Assembly: GCA_002633005.1 (NCBI GenBank)
Contig: NMRA01000075.1
Location: 263,863-294,785, forward strand
Direction of reading: 5' to 3'
DNA length: 30,923 bases
DNA from: Phoronis australis
Lineage: Eukaryota > Phoronida > Phoronidae
Position numbers and translations under genes: made by a program. The notes under the pieces are model-generated. The model was not told the origin of the DNA. It saw only the letters and a program-made list of their open reading frames with translations, and did not search any database. This document shows, in pieces, positions 1 to 8,814 of this stretch (positions are counted from its first letter, which is position 1; every line of letters starts with the position of its first letter).

Positions 1-1227
1 CTAGTCCAACAATCTAACAGGTGCTGAATAGATGATGAGTCAGTATGGCAGTTCTTCACTTACTTAGCACACAATATGGCAAATTTCTCCACAAACATAA
101 CGGTTTATGAAAATTTTAGCCTATTATTAGTAACATGGTTGTATAGGGTATATGTCGTAAAACTACTTTTGGTAAATATTCCATTATTTGCTGGAGGTAA
201 TCAGCTTTTGTAAAATGGTATAAAAGACAGAAAAATGACATTTTTTGTTGTTGTGCAAAATAAATGGAATTGCTGTTAGCTAATTAACTCTGAAATCAGT
301 TCAGGAATGAATGACATTTGGGTAAACTTCTTTGCTCTGGAGTCTGTTTCATTGAAAATGATTCAAGAATTAAGTCAGAAATTTGGTCTTATGCTCCACG
401 CATTTTTTTCTTAAAAATCATAAAAATCTCACTTTAGTAAAAGCACAAAGTCTCTGAAAGTATACTTTTCCATAACTGCTAGCTACTGACTGAGACAATT
501 TCAAGTGTATACAAATTATTTCTAGGCTGTGACATGCTAACATTTAGAAGCCTGAACCTTTATTCAGCAACTGACCTATCACCAGGATTTTGAGTGAAGT
601 CTTATCTGACCAATTAGAACGCAGCATTCTTGACACCCCTTCGTTTTCAAGCTGCCATTTTACCCGACAAACAACACGTTACCGAGGAAAACTTATTGTT
701 AATTTGTTGACATTTCGCAAGGGGGCCAAGCTTGCGACTGTGAAGTGGGAGACAGCGTAAGATAAAATTTCTGACTTCAGTCTGAACTCAGTTTTCATGA
801 AACAGACTCGTGGTGCTCTTGAAAACAAAGTATATTGCATACCTCAACAGAAACAGAAAATAACACAGGGGACATAATTTCACAAGTTTTTGTACTGTAC
901 TCTTTGTATCACGTGTATCACAGGGTACACACGATTAATCCTTTAAGGAAATTCTGTTTGGAATATTTGAAATGCCTAAATATACGTCTGATGGGACGTT
1001 AGTAACTGTAGTTTGTTTGTAATGCTTGTTTAGTTGATACTGTTCATTTATTAAGCTTATTTTTGTTGCATCTTAGTGCGCTGTACATGCGGGCGAGGCT
1101 GTACATGTCGGGCACTTCGAAGCGTATGTCATTTGCAATTGAACTGTACAATGTATGCCTCGAGGTGAAATACACACGTTTAGTGTTCACTGGAGACTCA
1201 CTTTATTACAAACACATTATTACTTAC
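1..1227. other. MAP2K5 intron, 3' part (no exon recognised)
   Basis: This stretch follows the donor site of the leftmost MAP2K5 exon. I looked on the minus strand for the next kinase exon, which should begin by completing a Gly codon and encode a GSLD-like segment, and did not find it. No other coding or repeat structure is supported, so it is read as intron that runs off the left edge. Confidence 0.6.
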
Positions 1228-1309
1228 CATCCATATACTCCGTACATATTGATATCCTGTTCTCAACAAAGAAAGCACCGTAGTAACTGATGATGAATGG
1301 AGAATGGCA
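1228..1309 (-). CDS. MAP2K5: MAP2K5 exon 8 (kinase N-lobe, hinge)
   Basis: Codes residues 204-230 (CHSPFIISYYGAFF...TEYMD) and ends after the first base of a Gly codon at donor GTAAGT. The acceptor is TTTCAG. The start with TGC rather than at a later AG is chosen because it restores the conserved C-S-x-x-I-I segment and keeps phase 0 with exon 7. The CTEYMD segment is the hinge region. Confidence 0.93.
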
Positions 1310-4300
1310 CTGAAACATACGTTGCATGGGGAAGTTGACATACGTTGTATGGGAAGTTGACATACGTTGTATGGGAAGTTGACATACGTTGTATGGGAAG
1401 TTGACATACGTTGTATGGGAAGTTGACATACGTTGTATGGCAAGTTGGCATACGTTGTATGGGAAGTTGACATAGGTTGTATGGCAAGTTGGCATACGTT
1501 GTATGGGAAGTTGACATACGTTGTATGGCAAGTTGGCATACGTTGTATGGGAAGTTGACATACGTTGTATGGCAAGTTGCCATATGTTGTATGGGGAAGT
1601 TGTTGGCAAGAAATCAATTCAATCATACATTCATTTTCCTAATGAGTTCACTAAATGTTAATTGAGAGAAATTAACAAAAACATTTTACTACAAAATGAC
1701 TAAACTTCCGATCTATTTTTATCTTGATATTCGTTACTCATTCTAATGTTGAAAGACAAGTTTTTGAAAATGAGAATTTAAATTTTTTTTCTGTAAATAA
1801 GCGAAAATTGCGGATATCCCATGCAAAAATTTGGAAGATTGTGTTATGACAGGTCTTGGCCACAAAGAGATTTTCATTAATATTCATTAAGGAATGCATA
1901 CACGATATAACAAACATGCCAGATAAGTTGATAAGCATTCATATATTCCTAAGTGAAGCTCTTGTGGACAAGGCTGCTGTGTTTCTTAGACTTTCTTCAT
2001 TTTTCCATTATAATAATAATTTTATTCATGAATCTCAGACAGATTAGTGCTGAAACAAGGTTTGCCATAAAGTGAGGTTTGCCATTTAATAGTATGTCAT
2101 GAATGATGAATCCCCCTATAAACGTGTGGCTTGCAACTAATTTTTAATACACATTTGCTCACCCTATATAAGATTTCTAGTTCAGAGATGATCTGTTTTT
2201 GCATTGCTGGAGAGACATCTAGTGGCACAACCTTGACCGCCATTATTTTGGTGGAAGGTTTATGCAGGGCCCTGAAAACACAGAATTGATGAATGTTTAC
2301 AAAATTATTGCAAGAGATTTGGGGTATAAACAAGAAGCAGTGAACAAACAAGGGGGATAATTTGAAATGCAGTTAAGTGGTTAATTCCTACCTGTAGACA
2401 GTGCCGCCGTTGCCAGAACCAATGATTTCTAAAAGTTTTAGGTCAGCATCTGTGATATTGCCCACCTGTAGGATCTGTCCTATATCACGCTGTGGAGGAG
2501 TCCTGAATGGAAAATTAACAATTAAATTGACAACGATCCGACAAATTGAACACAATGTGTGCTGCTGAAGAAAATGTAAAGAAAATGTACAATGATCAGT
2601 GCAGCACACCCGTATCACAGCAAAACGGGAAATTACAATGAATAGTGGAATGAATAAAAACTGTCAAGAAGAAGGACGATGGTTTTGCCACACCCAGAAG
2701 TACAGCAGATTGTGCCCTCTTCAGTATTCACTCAGACATTACCACTCAAACCCATGAGAGCCATTCATCAAGGGTAGGGTGGTTGTTATCTTAATATTTT
2801 TTCATTACTCCCAGTGTAAACAGGATGTTTTGAAATTTCTAAAGCATAATTATGAAGATATTAATACAACTGGGAGTTGTTTTCAATTTGTTTGATTTCA
2901 TTCTGCTCTGGATGATCGGCATCCCAGAATCCACTGTAATTTGAAGTATCTGTCTATCTGTGAAAAATCTAAAGGACTGTTGCCAATAGAAATCAGATCT
3001 CCTTAGTCCTGGAGTTAGGAAAATGCATCATTAAAATGGTCTCGTTTTAAAAATGGTGGCTCGACTATAGGAATCTTGTCATAAAATATCGCATAAACAA
3101 ATATTTATCACGTTATCCAATTTGTGCAGTCGCAGCACAGCAACAAAAACTTCGCTGATATTGAAAGGTCGAATACAGTTAATGCAGTCGAGAACAACTT
3201 GAAATAAGCAAGGCACAAACAAATAACATGAGCAACTCTAATGGCATGAAAATGAGGCTAGAGAATTGCTTGACAGACACTGCAGCATTGTAACTAAATA
3301 CTGCGTGACTCAAGTGCTGCTGTGTAATCTGAGATGGCCCTATTGTTCTCAATATCAACTCCTTTGTTATGAGGATATTTAGCCAATGAGAAAGCAAAAC
3401 TCTCAGAAACAAACAGCCATCGCAATTCTTCCCAAAACAGGTAGATTAAAATTAAAGTGTCGGGCTGAGCAAGTCAGTTGCAGTGGGAAAGCTTAAATCC
3501 CCTCAGATGAGAGTAATCACTAGAGGTCGCCACATGCAGCACACATATTCAATCAAGCATGTGAATCAACTTTGCCATCTGCTTTTTAATCCAGAGAACC
3601 AGCAATAACTCTCATGTTGCTTGCCAGAGAGGAGTGGGAAATGTAAGGGGAGACGTGACGAAGTTTTGATAGATACCAAATGATTGTCCCACTCTCTCTG
3701 GCTTGAGGTAGCTGAGTTGGCAGCCACCTTGTGACGTGTTGTGGCCAAGGGGTGTGTCACGTCTGATGTTAAACGGGCTGTGAACCTGCCTTCTGCCCAA
3801 AAAGTAATTCGATGGTAAACCATTTAAATCAGAATTAGTTTATTTGACAGAAAGACGGCTTATAGCAGCTTTAAATTTAGTTTCACTCATTCCTTCCGTG
3901 CCAGACAACATACATTGTTGTGATGTGGCAGCTCAATACCGACAAGAGGAAGTTCAAGGCTTGTAATGGCCAATGACAAAAAAGAGGAAAATTTTCCAGG
4001 TGACCTATCTTTCTAAAAATAAATAGGCTTATGTGATATTTTTTGGGATACATATTTCCTGCGTTGTCACATTTAATTGCAAGAAACATTTTTTTACACG
4101 AAAGAGACAAAAAAAGGAAACTGGAAATCACATACGAGGAAATTGAAAGCAAAAAGAGGAAATCCTCTTAAAAGAGTAAAAGTACGTGCCCAGGAAGTTG
4201 GCCAAAGTTCGAATAATGTCTGCGGATGCACCATGTGATTAATGTAGGTGCTGAGGAGCACTGTCCAATGCTGTCTGGTCCCACATTCATACATACCTTG

Positions 4301-7300
4301 TTTGTTGTTGCACAACATGTTGACTGGCTGCCGCTGCTTGATTTTTGCTCTTTGTAGCAACCTGCGAACAGAATATACTTGTTAATAAATGTTTAATACA
4401 ATATGCAAATTTGAAATGGTAAGCGGAGCACAATGGCCTAGTCATTAAAACACTGAAATATAGTTACGTGTCTTAGTTCAGCATTCAGATTTTTTTCTCA
4501 GTACTGTTAAGATCATGGTGGTTTTCCATTTTCATAAAAATGACGATGGAATTGCCTTATTTTTACGCTTCTGGGTTATCCTGCATTTTGGTTTACATTT
4601 AACTTGCTGCAAGCCATGTTTAGTGTTCTCAAAATTCAACTTTTATGGAGTTGAATTTTATGAATGCATAGGCACTACATAACTTTAGAGGGTATTTTTA
4701 ACACACGCAAAGATTTAAGAAACGGTAAGATTAAAAAGACCTTACAAAATAACAGCAAGAGTCCAAAGAATAGCAAACTAATCCTAAATCATCAGAATGA
4801 GATATTATATACCGTAAAAATCTACAGCTTGAGATAGTCTCTAAAATTTGGGACATGGGCAAATTTGGCGTCAGTCATATTTCTCAAATACTGTACATTG
4901 CATTATTGCATTTTGTACCAGCAGTTCATAAAATCGCTGTCAATAGTCATAGGGGCAACGTTTTTGTGCGCCTCCATAGCACAAAACATTTGTGGATTAC
5001 TGTAATTCTTAAGGCCTTAATTTACCAATTTCACAAGAGAATTAATTTTCACTGTCTCAGTAACAGTCGCATTTTGATAACCAGTTTTCTCCACAGAACA
5101 GGGCTTGGAATGACCAATGACAAAAAACGCGGAAACTTTGAAGGCCCAAATCATGCGCGCTATCCAGCCTTGAAATGGTCGATGTGAACCTTTCCCCGAC
5201 ATAATTCGGGAGGACTAAAAAAAAAAAAACCTTACCACCATCAGTAGCTTGCGTCTGCGTCCCTTTAGCTCGTCCGTCCACTCCCAACCCACACATTTTT
5301 GGCTGCAGAGCTGTAGTATTTGTCGCCGCGGTTTACAATAACACGAGAAGCCATTGAAAATCCCACCACGCTATCCCAGATGCCTCAGCAATGTTGACAA
5401 TTTACATTCCTCCAAAACATAAAGAGCAACTTCCGCTTTTCGAGGTGAACGTCGGCTGCGGTAAGAAAGGAATTTGACGCGGAAATTTTATATCAAATCT
5501 GATTTTTTTAAGCGGAAATATAATAAAATACGCGGACAGAACATTTGAAAAAAGCGGAAATCCGTGTTTCTGCGGAAAATTCCAAGCCCTGACAGAATAA
5601 CGTACATCAAACTGGTTCTCAAAATGGGGCGCGTTATAATCAAATATTGCCGTAAGCCACAATGCATATCAACATTACAATGCCAATGCCAGTCTCCAGC
5701 TGACAAATTGCTTATGGTTCCGGTTTTTGGCTGCAAAAGCAAAAAGACAAGAAATATCTCAACCTGTTTCCCCACATTACAAGATACCTAAGTTGAAGGC
5801 GGAAATTTCCATGCATAAGAAAGATGTCCCTTACCTTCAGATGATGTATGTTCTTCTCGGGTTTAGTCAATGACTTAGGATAAATGATTAAGGGAGGAAG
5901 ATAATTGCCTTCCAAATACAGTTGATTATTGGCACCAAAAAACTAAAACAACAAAAATAAGAACACGAAAATTAGAACACAACCTATCCTCCTTTTGTTG
6001 CAGAGTGCGATAAGATTGGTAATAAAACAGAGGCTATAGCAATAACCCTAATTAGCGCTAAAACATGAGCACCACAATTATACAACCACAAAGCACCTAT
6101 TAAGAATTTGTTTGCAGTATCCGGTGATGGAAATCTAAGGCAGCTGTAGCAGGATGACATGTGGATTTTTTCTCCATACTTACAGTAATTCTCCGTATAT
6201 TTCGCACAAAACAATAATTATTTTTTCATTTTTCTAAGTCTGATTACCTGTTTGCTAAAAAAGAGAGTTTCACCAAATGCTGTTTGATGATATCTACACA
6301 CGAGAATCCATACTTGTAATAACCATTCTTCACTTTTGTGGAGAAATTTAACACAACAAAATTTCAGATGTCAGTCATGTGTGCTAAATAAGTGTCAGAG
6401 GAATTACCGTAAGTCTTCTGATATCAATTCTGATTGGTCAAAACATCAGTATGTAAATAAACAATGCCACTTAGTATCACAGGCAAAAATGGCTATATAT
6501 GACATTTACTGCAGTAACCAGACACGAGTGGATCACACACTCTCATCAGCAGAACATTAAGCCAGACTTATAGGTTACATTGAATTTAACATACAGAGTT
6601 AAGCATTGCAAACAGCTCGTCATCACTGCGCACAGTCACCCTGTCTCCATCTTCATCTTCATCTGGAATAAAACACACAGAGCATTACTAACACTTACTT
6701 AACATGTTTTCCCACCAAAACAAGTGAGTCGAATCAGAGATGGGGGGAATTGGCTACATTACAAGCAGCTTTGGTTGAACTTTTCAGCTGCAGTTCAAAT
6801 TGCTTTGTTACTGCGACAAGCATTTAATGAAAAATATGATTATTAATTGAATGGATGTTATTTAAAGACCATGACAAGACTTACAGTCAAAGGCTGTCAC
6901 TGACTGATGCGGCAGAACCCTCGATATGAACTCCTGGAAAAGAGGTTAAAGTTCAAAATAAGACGGTCAAATCAGATGATTGGTATTTTTTGTAAAATAC
7001 TTTTAAAAACACACACCAGAATCTATTATGTTTATTGACCTTAGTGTTAAAACTAAAAACGTGATCAATGAGAAATTCATATTCAGTATGACTGATCACC
7101 AGTACAAGACAACAATAGCAATGTTTTGGATCAGGACTATTGAATAACAGACTTAAAAAAATATATTCATCATCATGTCATTAGCATACATAATTGTGTT
7201 ACCATGCCTCCTCGTCATATGAAGCATAGGCTACACTAGATTGACTTCGCCGGTTCTGGATGATCAACCCACTAGGACATCTGATTGATTCTCGATGACC

Positions 7301-8331
7301 ACTTCCAGCAAACAGACCAATCAGATGTCTAATTAGCTACTTGACTCGGAGGATCTGGCGAAGGAGATCAAGTACAGCCATTTTTTCCTGTGATGCAAAG
7401 TGGCATACACTGCACTTCACTTCCCTGATTATGCCAGATTAACTGGTTGTGACATCTGACTGGTTCTTGACGGCAACTTTTGGCTTTTAGGCCAATCAGA
7501 TGCTTTAAACAGTTGACCTGGCAAAGTCAATCAAGTGCTGTCATTGTAAGGAGAGAAAATAAAAGTTATCGATTTCATATTATTTTTAAAGATACAGATT
7601 TGTTTACATTCTGCAATTTAGAACACAGGGCTGAGGGGTGAGTTTCATCAATCGAAAGATATCACAAAAATATAAACATTTCATAACTTTCAGCCCTATT
7701 TGTTTATGACTCGTTTTACTATTATTTTTTATTCTTTTCAAAGTGGGCAGGGTTTCTGTGGAAACCTCATAACGTATGGCAGCAGTTGAGTGAGTACTCA
7801 CAATGCAAGAGTCAGCTGTCACTCACTATTTACAGCCATTTTAGGTGGTGTATCACCAAAAAATGAAATTAAACTAATCAGTTAAGTTTGAAAATATTTG
7901 AATTTGCCTTGAATGACTGTTATTTGGCCTTACTTTTCAACTGAATTAGATTAGGTTCAAATCCGTTTTAATAATTTTGTAACTAAAATCTAGTAATTAA
8001 AATGAAACGTAAAGAGTATCTTTAATTAATTAATGAGAATCAATGAGTAATTGAACAACCAGTTTAACTTCATCAAGTTTCAGACTTCAAGTGTTGCTAC
8101 ACATAACTGGATTTTTCTGAAAATAAGAAACCCGATCTTAGTCGTAGATAAGACTTAGAAAAGATTTTCGTAAAAATCCAATTAGTAATCATTGGTAGGC
8201 CTAGATCATGTGTGTATCGGAAGTTTACTTACGAGCGCTCCCTGGAAAGTAAAGTGATCAGGAGTGACAGTCCAATCCACATATTCACCATCCTCCGTGT
8301 GTATCTGAATGGTGAGCACCAAAGACTCCAT
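1228..8331 (-). CDS. MAP2K5: MAP2K5 / MEK5 dual-specificity MAP kinase kinase, 5' part (8 exons)
   Basis: Spliced CDS on the minus strand: 8331-8233, 6933-6885, 6662-6595, 5942-5835, 4361-4297, 2502-2392, 2271-2163, 1309-1228. This gives 691 nt, or 230 codons plus one base. Every junction has GT..AG and the phases are compatible throughout. MEK5 is the cytoplasmic kinase that phosphorylates the ERK5 activation loop, and its PB1 domain binds MEKK2/3. Visible parts: PB1 domain (about residues 1-95) with the acidic OPCA run EDEDGD at 51-56; linker with NIHHLK (103-108) and a basic stretch matching the NIHxLKV region of known MEK5; glycine loop GSGNGG (158-163); catalytic Lys180 in AVKVV; alphaC Glu197 in ISELEIL; then the very conserved YGAFFVENRISICTEYMDG. 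The order and sequence fit MEK5 better than MEK1/2, MKK3/6 or MKK4/7, none of which has a PB1 domain. Roughly half of the protein, including the activation loop, is missing at the window edge. Confidence 0.94.
1310..1618 (-). repeat. 22-bp minisatellite abutting a MAP2K5 3' splice site
   Basis: Twelve full units with an exact 22-bp period begin at about 1332, 1354, 1376 and so on to 1574, followed by a truncated unit at 1596. Two unit types alternate: type A reads gaagttgacatacgttgta and type B has caagttggca in place of gaagttgaca. The order is five A units, then A/B alternation. The sequence between 1310 and 1331, which holds the acceptor of exon 8, is a degenerate unit of the same repeat. 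The array is read through without stops in all minus frames because 22 is not a multiple of 3; those frames are not genes. Confidence 0.95.
2163..2271 (-). CDS. MAP2K5: MAP2K5 exon 7 (VAIK-equivalent Lys and alphaC helix)
   Basis: Acceptor TGTTTTCAG, donor GTGAGC. The exon completes Arg167 and codes residues 168-203, including AVKVV with the ATP-anchoring Lys180 and the alphaC segment QKQIISELEILYR with Glu197. Confidence 0.95.
2392..2502 (-). CDS. MAP2K5: MAP2K5 exon 6 (glycine-rich loop)
   Basis: Codes TPPQRDIGQILQV, then LKLLEIIGSGNGGTVY, which is the start of the kinase fold and the nucleotide-binding glycine loop. The acceptor ATTCAG at 2503-2504 is preferred over an internal CAG 13 nt further in, because only the former matches the phase-2 end of exon 5. 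The donor is GTAGGA. Confidence 0.92.
2503..4296 (-). other. MAP2K5 intron 5
   Basis: No exon was found here. It contains a decayed DNA-transposon copy at 3955-4193 and, at 3450-3830, a somewhat more GC-rich block of unknown origin. That block has near-perfect inverted 16-17 bp arms at 3623-3639 and 3687-3702. Open frames across the block show no recognisable protein. Confidence 0.55.
3949..4199. mobile_element. MITE copy 2 with 6-bp target duplication
   Basis: A decayed 239-bp relative of the element at 5099-5591. The left end (3955, CAAGGCTTGTAATGGCCAAT) matches that element's left end. The right end (to 4193) matches its right end through the segment gaggaaatcc...gtgccca. It is flanked by direct 6-bp repeats GAAGTT at 3949-3954 and 4194-4199. 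The internal gaggaaa repeats correspond to gcggaaa repeats in the other copy. It has no coding capacity, so it would depend on a transposase elsewhere. Confidence 0.75.
4297..4361 (-). CDS. MAP2K5: MAP2K5 exon 5 (linker)
   Basis: Codes VATKSKNQAAAASQHVVQQQT plus two bases of Arg130. The acceptor is TTCGCAG and the donor GTATGT. It continues the conserved NIHxLKVxT segment of MEK5 and then becomes an Ala/Gln-rich spacer that differs from the Ser-rich vertebrate spacer, as expected for a linker. Confidence 0.88.
4422..4500 (+). mobile_element. Possible decayed tRNA-derived SINE head
   Basis: The sequence gcggagcacaatggccta has the form of a tRNA-type 5' end. TGGCCTAGTCAT at 4434-4445 is close to the Pol III A box. 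About 30 bases on, AGTTCAGCATTC at 4475-4486 is a weak B box. No cloverleaf, poly-A tail or flanking duplication could be fixed, so this is tentative. Confidence 0.35.
5093..5597. mobile_element. MITE copy 1, hAT-like termini, 6-bp target duplication
   Basis: A 493-bp element (5099-5591) with terminal inverted repeats CAGGGCTTGGAAT / ATTCCAAGCCCTG. It is flanked by perfect direct repeats ACAGAA at 5093-5098 and 5592-5597. Subterminal gcggaaa motifs recur near 5132, 5480, 5513, 5554 and 5572, which is typical of transposase-binding repeats. The interior has a run of A (about 5217-5230) and no transposase frame. The CAGGG start fits hAT-type ends; a 6-bp duplication is shorter than the usual 8 bp, so assignment to a hAT subgroup is inference. 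Confidence 0.85.
5835..5942 (-). CDS. MAP2K5: MAP2K5 exon 4 (end of PB1 domain, NIHxLK)
   Basis: Thirty-six whole codons (residues 73-108): FFGANNQLYLEGNYLPPLII, then YPKSLTKPEKNIHHLK. The acceptor is preceded by ttttgttgttttag and the donor is GTAAGG. The sequence aligns with the last PB1 strand and the ERNIHGLK segment of vertebrate MEK5. Confidence 0.93.
5943..6594 (-). other. MAP2K5 intron 3, nothing recognised
   Basis: No exon, repeat or other structure supported on either strand. The plus-strand open frame at 6336-6560 has no recognisable protein. Confidence 0.6.
6595..6662 (-). CDS. MAP2K5: MAP2K5 exon 3 (PB1 OPCA motif)
   Basis: Completes Tyr50 and codes EDEDGDRVTVRSDDELFAML, then NS. 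This is the acidic OPCA motif by which the MEK5 PB1 domain pairs with basic PB1 partners such as MEKK2/3. The acceptor is TATTCCAG and the donor GTATGT. Confidence 0.96.
6885..6933 (-). CDS. MAP2K5: MAP2K5 exon 2 (PB1 domain)
   Basis: A 49-bp exon that codes EFISRVLPHQSVTAFD and one base of Tyr50. The acceptor is CTTTTCCAG and the donor GTAAGT. It matches the DVIGQVLPEATTTAFEY part of vertebrate MEK5. Confidence 0.93.
7225..7380. mobile_element. Fold-back (palindromic MITE-like) element, copy A
   Basis: The left half is an imperfect inverted repeat of the right half. The inner arms are perfect for 11 bp (acatctgattg at 7277-7287, caatcagatgt at 7318-7328). The outer arms pair attgacttcgccggttct with the complement of ggatctggcgaaggagatca. 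No coding capacity. Confidence 0.65.
7425..7545. mobile_element. Fold-back element, copy B
   Basis: A diverged second copy of the element at 7225-7380. It has the same gacatctgactggttctt inner arm (7451 on), the matching gccaatcagatgc (7491 on), outer arms tgattatgccagattaact / agttgacctggcaaagtcaa, and the same right end (atcaagtgctgtcatt against atcaagtacagccatt). Confidence 0.6.
8233..8331 (-). CDS. MAP2K5: MAP2K5 exon 1 (start codon, PB1 domain)
   Basis: Thirty-three codons beginning MESLVLTIQI and including YVDWTVTPDHFTFQGAL, which aligns with the MENQVLVIRIK...VDWTV start of vertebrate MEK5. The ATG at 8331-8329 is supported by an in-frame TGA upstream at 8361-8359. The donor is GTAAGT. 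Confidence 0.94.
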
Positions 8332-8562
8332 ACTTTGGACTTGTTTGTTAAAACAAAATCATCTTTCTCGGGAGTGGAAAGTACGGAAAATGTTTTGATA
8401 TAGTGTACTTCAGAAATAGCAAACTTAGTCAGTTAACACAGGACGGTCCGAACACACATTTCAATATCTCTCCAATTAAGAAATTAAGCCAAGAAAAAGA
8501 TGGTGGACTTTCCATGCTTAATTTTTTACAAGAAAAGTAGATGATTTTTTGTCTTGAACCAA

Positions 8563-8568
8563 CACGTG
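8563..8568. promoter_or_regulatory. E-box CACGTG
   Basis: Palindromic bHLH (USF/MYC-type) core 232 bp upstream of the MAP2K5 start codon. Occupancy is unknown. Confidence 0.4.
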
Positions 8569-8806
8569 GTGTGATTAGATATACATTAATTTTAATAAAA
8601 AAACGATTTCCCAACCAATTCAAGCGTAAGTCTAGAAAACAAAACGGAAAATAATATAGATTTAATCAAACTGATCGTGAAATGTGCAAATAACAGCTCA
8701 CTTAAAAGAGCTTTTGGCTATCGAACATTTAAAGCGGCTAATTTTGGCTAAGTTTGCCAACCATGTAATAGCTTCGTTTCTCCAAGGATATTTGCACAGT
8801 TCTTGA

Positions 8807-8814
8807 TGACGTCA
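8807..8814. promoter_or_regulatory. CRE TGACGTCA
   Basis: Perfect 8-bp CREB/ATF palindrome 173 bp upstream of the laminin ATG, at a position typical of functional CREs. A second chance-like copy lies in laminin exon 4, so motif presence alone is weak evidence. Confidence 0.5.

Larger units (their letters stand above)
4362..5834 (-). other. MAP2K5 intron 4
   Basis: Holds the SINE-like stretch near 4422-4500 and the complete MITE copy 1 at 5099-5591. The rest shows no exon or other recognisable feature. Confidence 0.6.
6934..8232 (-). other. MAP2K5 intron 1
   Basis: The first coding intron. It contains two adjacent fold-back elements (7225-7545, listed separately). The remaining sequence shows no exon. 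Confidence 0.6.

Noticed and set aside
1228-1286. Shorter form of MAP2K5 exon 8 starting after catcatcag
   Set aside because: It would lose the conserved CxSxxII residues and does not fit the phase-0 end of exon 7.
1332-1618. CRISPR-like regular repeat
   Set aside because: The units are directly adjacent with no spacers, and the setting is an animal intron.
1198-1626. Long overlapping minus-strand frames (142, 129 and 106 codons) full of a repeated peptide
   Set aside because: They are reading-frame shadows of the 22-bp minisatellite. The only real coding part is MAP2K5 exon 8 at 1228-1309.
2260-2275. cagggccctg as another end of the CAGGGCTTGG transposon family
   Set aside because: It lies at the start of MAP2K5 exon 7 and is explained by the coding sequence and acceptor; there is no partner end.
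2392-2489. Shorter form of MAP2K5 exon 6 using the internal CAG at 2491-2490
   Set aside because: It would start in phase 0, which does not fit the phase-2 end of exon 5. The acceptor giving 2502 fits and follows a better pyrimidine tract.
3566-3823. Minus-strand 85-codon frame
   Set aside because: No recognisable protein, no fit to MAP2K5, and it lies in a repeat-like block of the intron.
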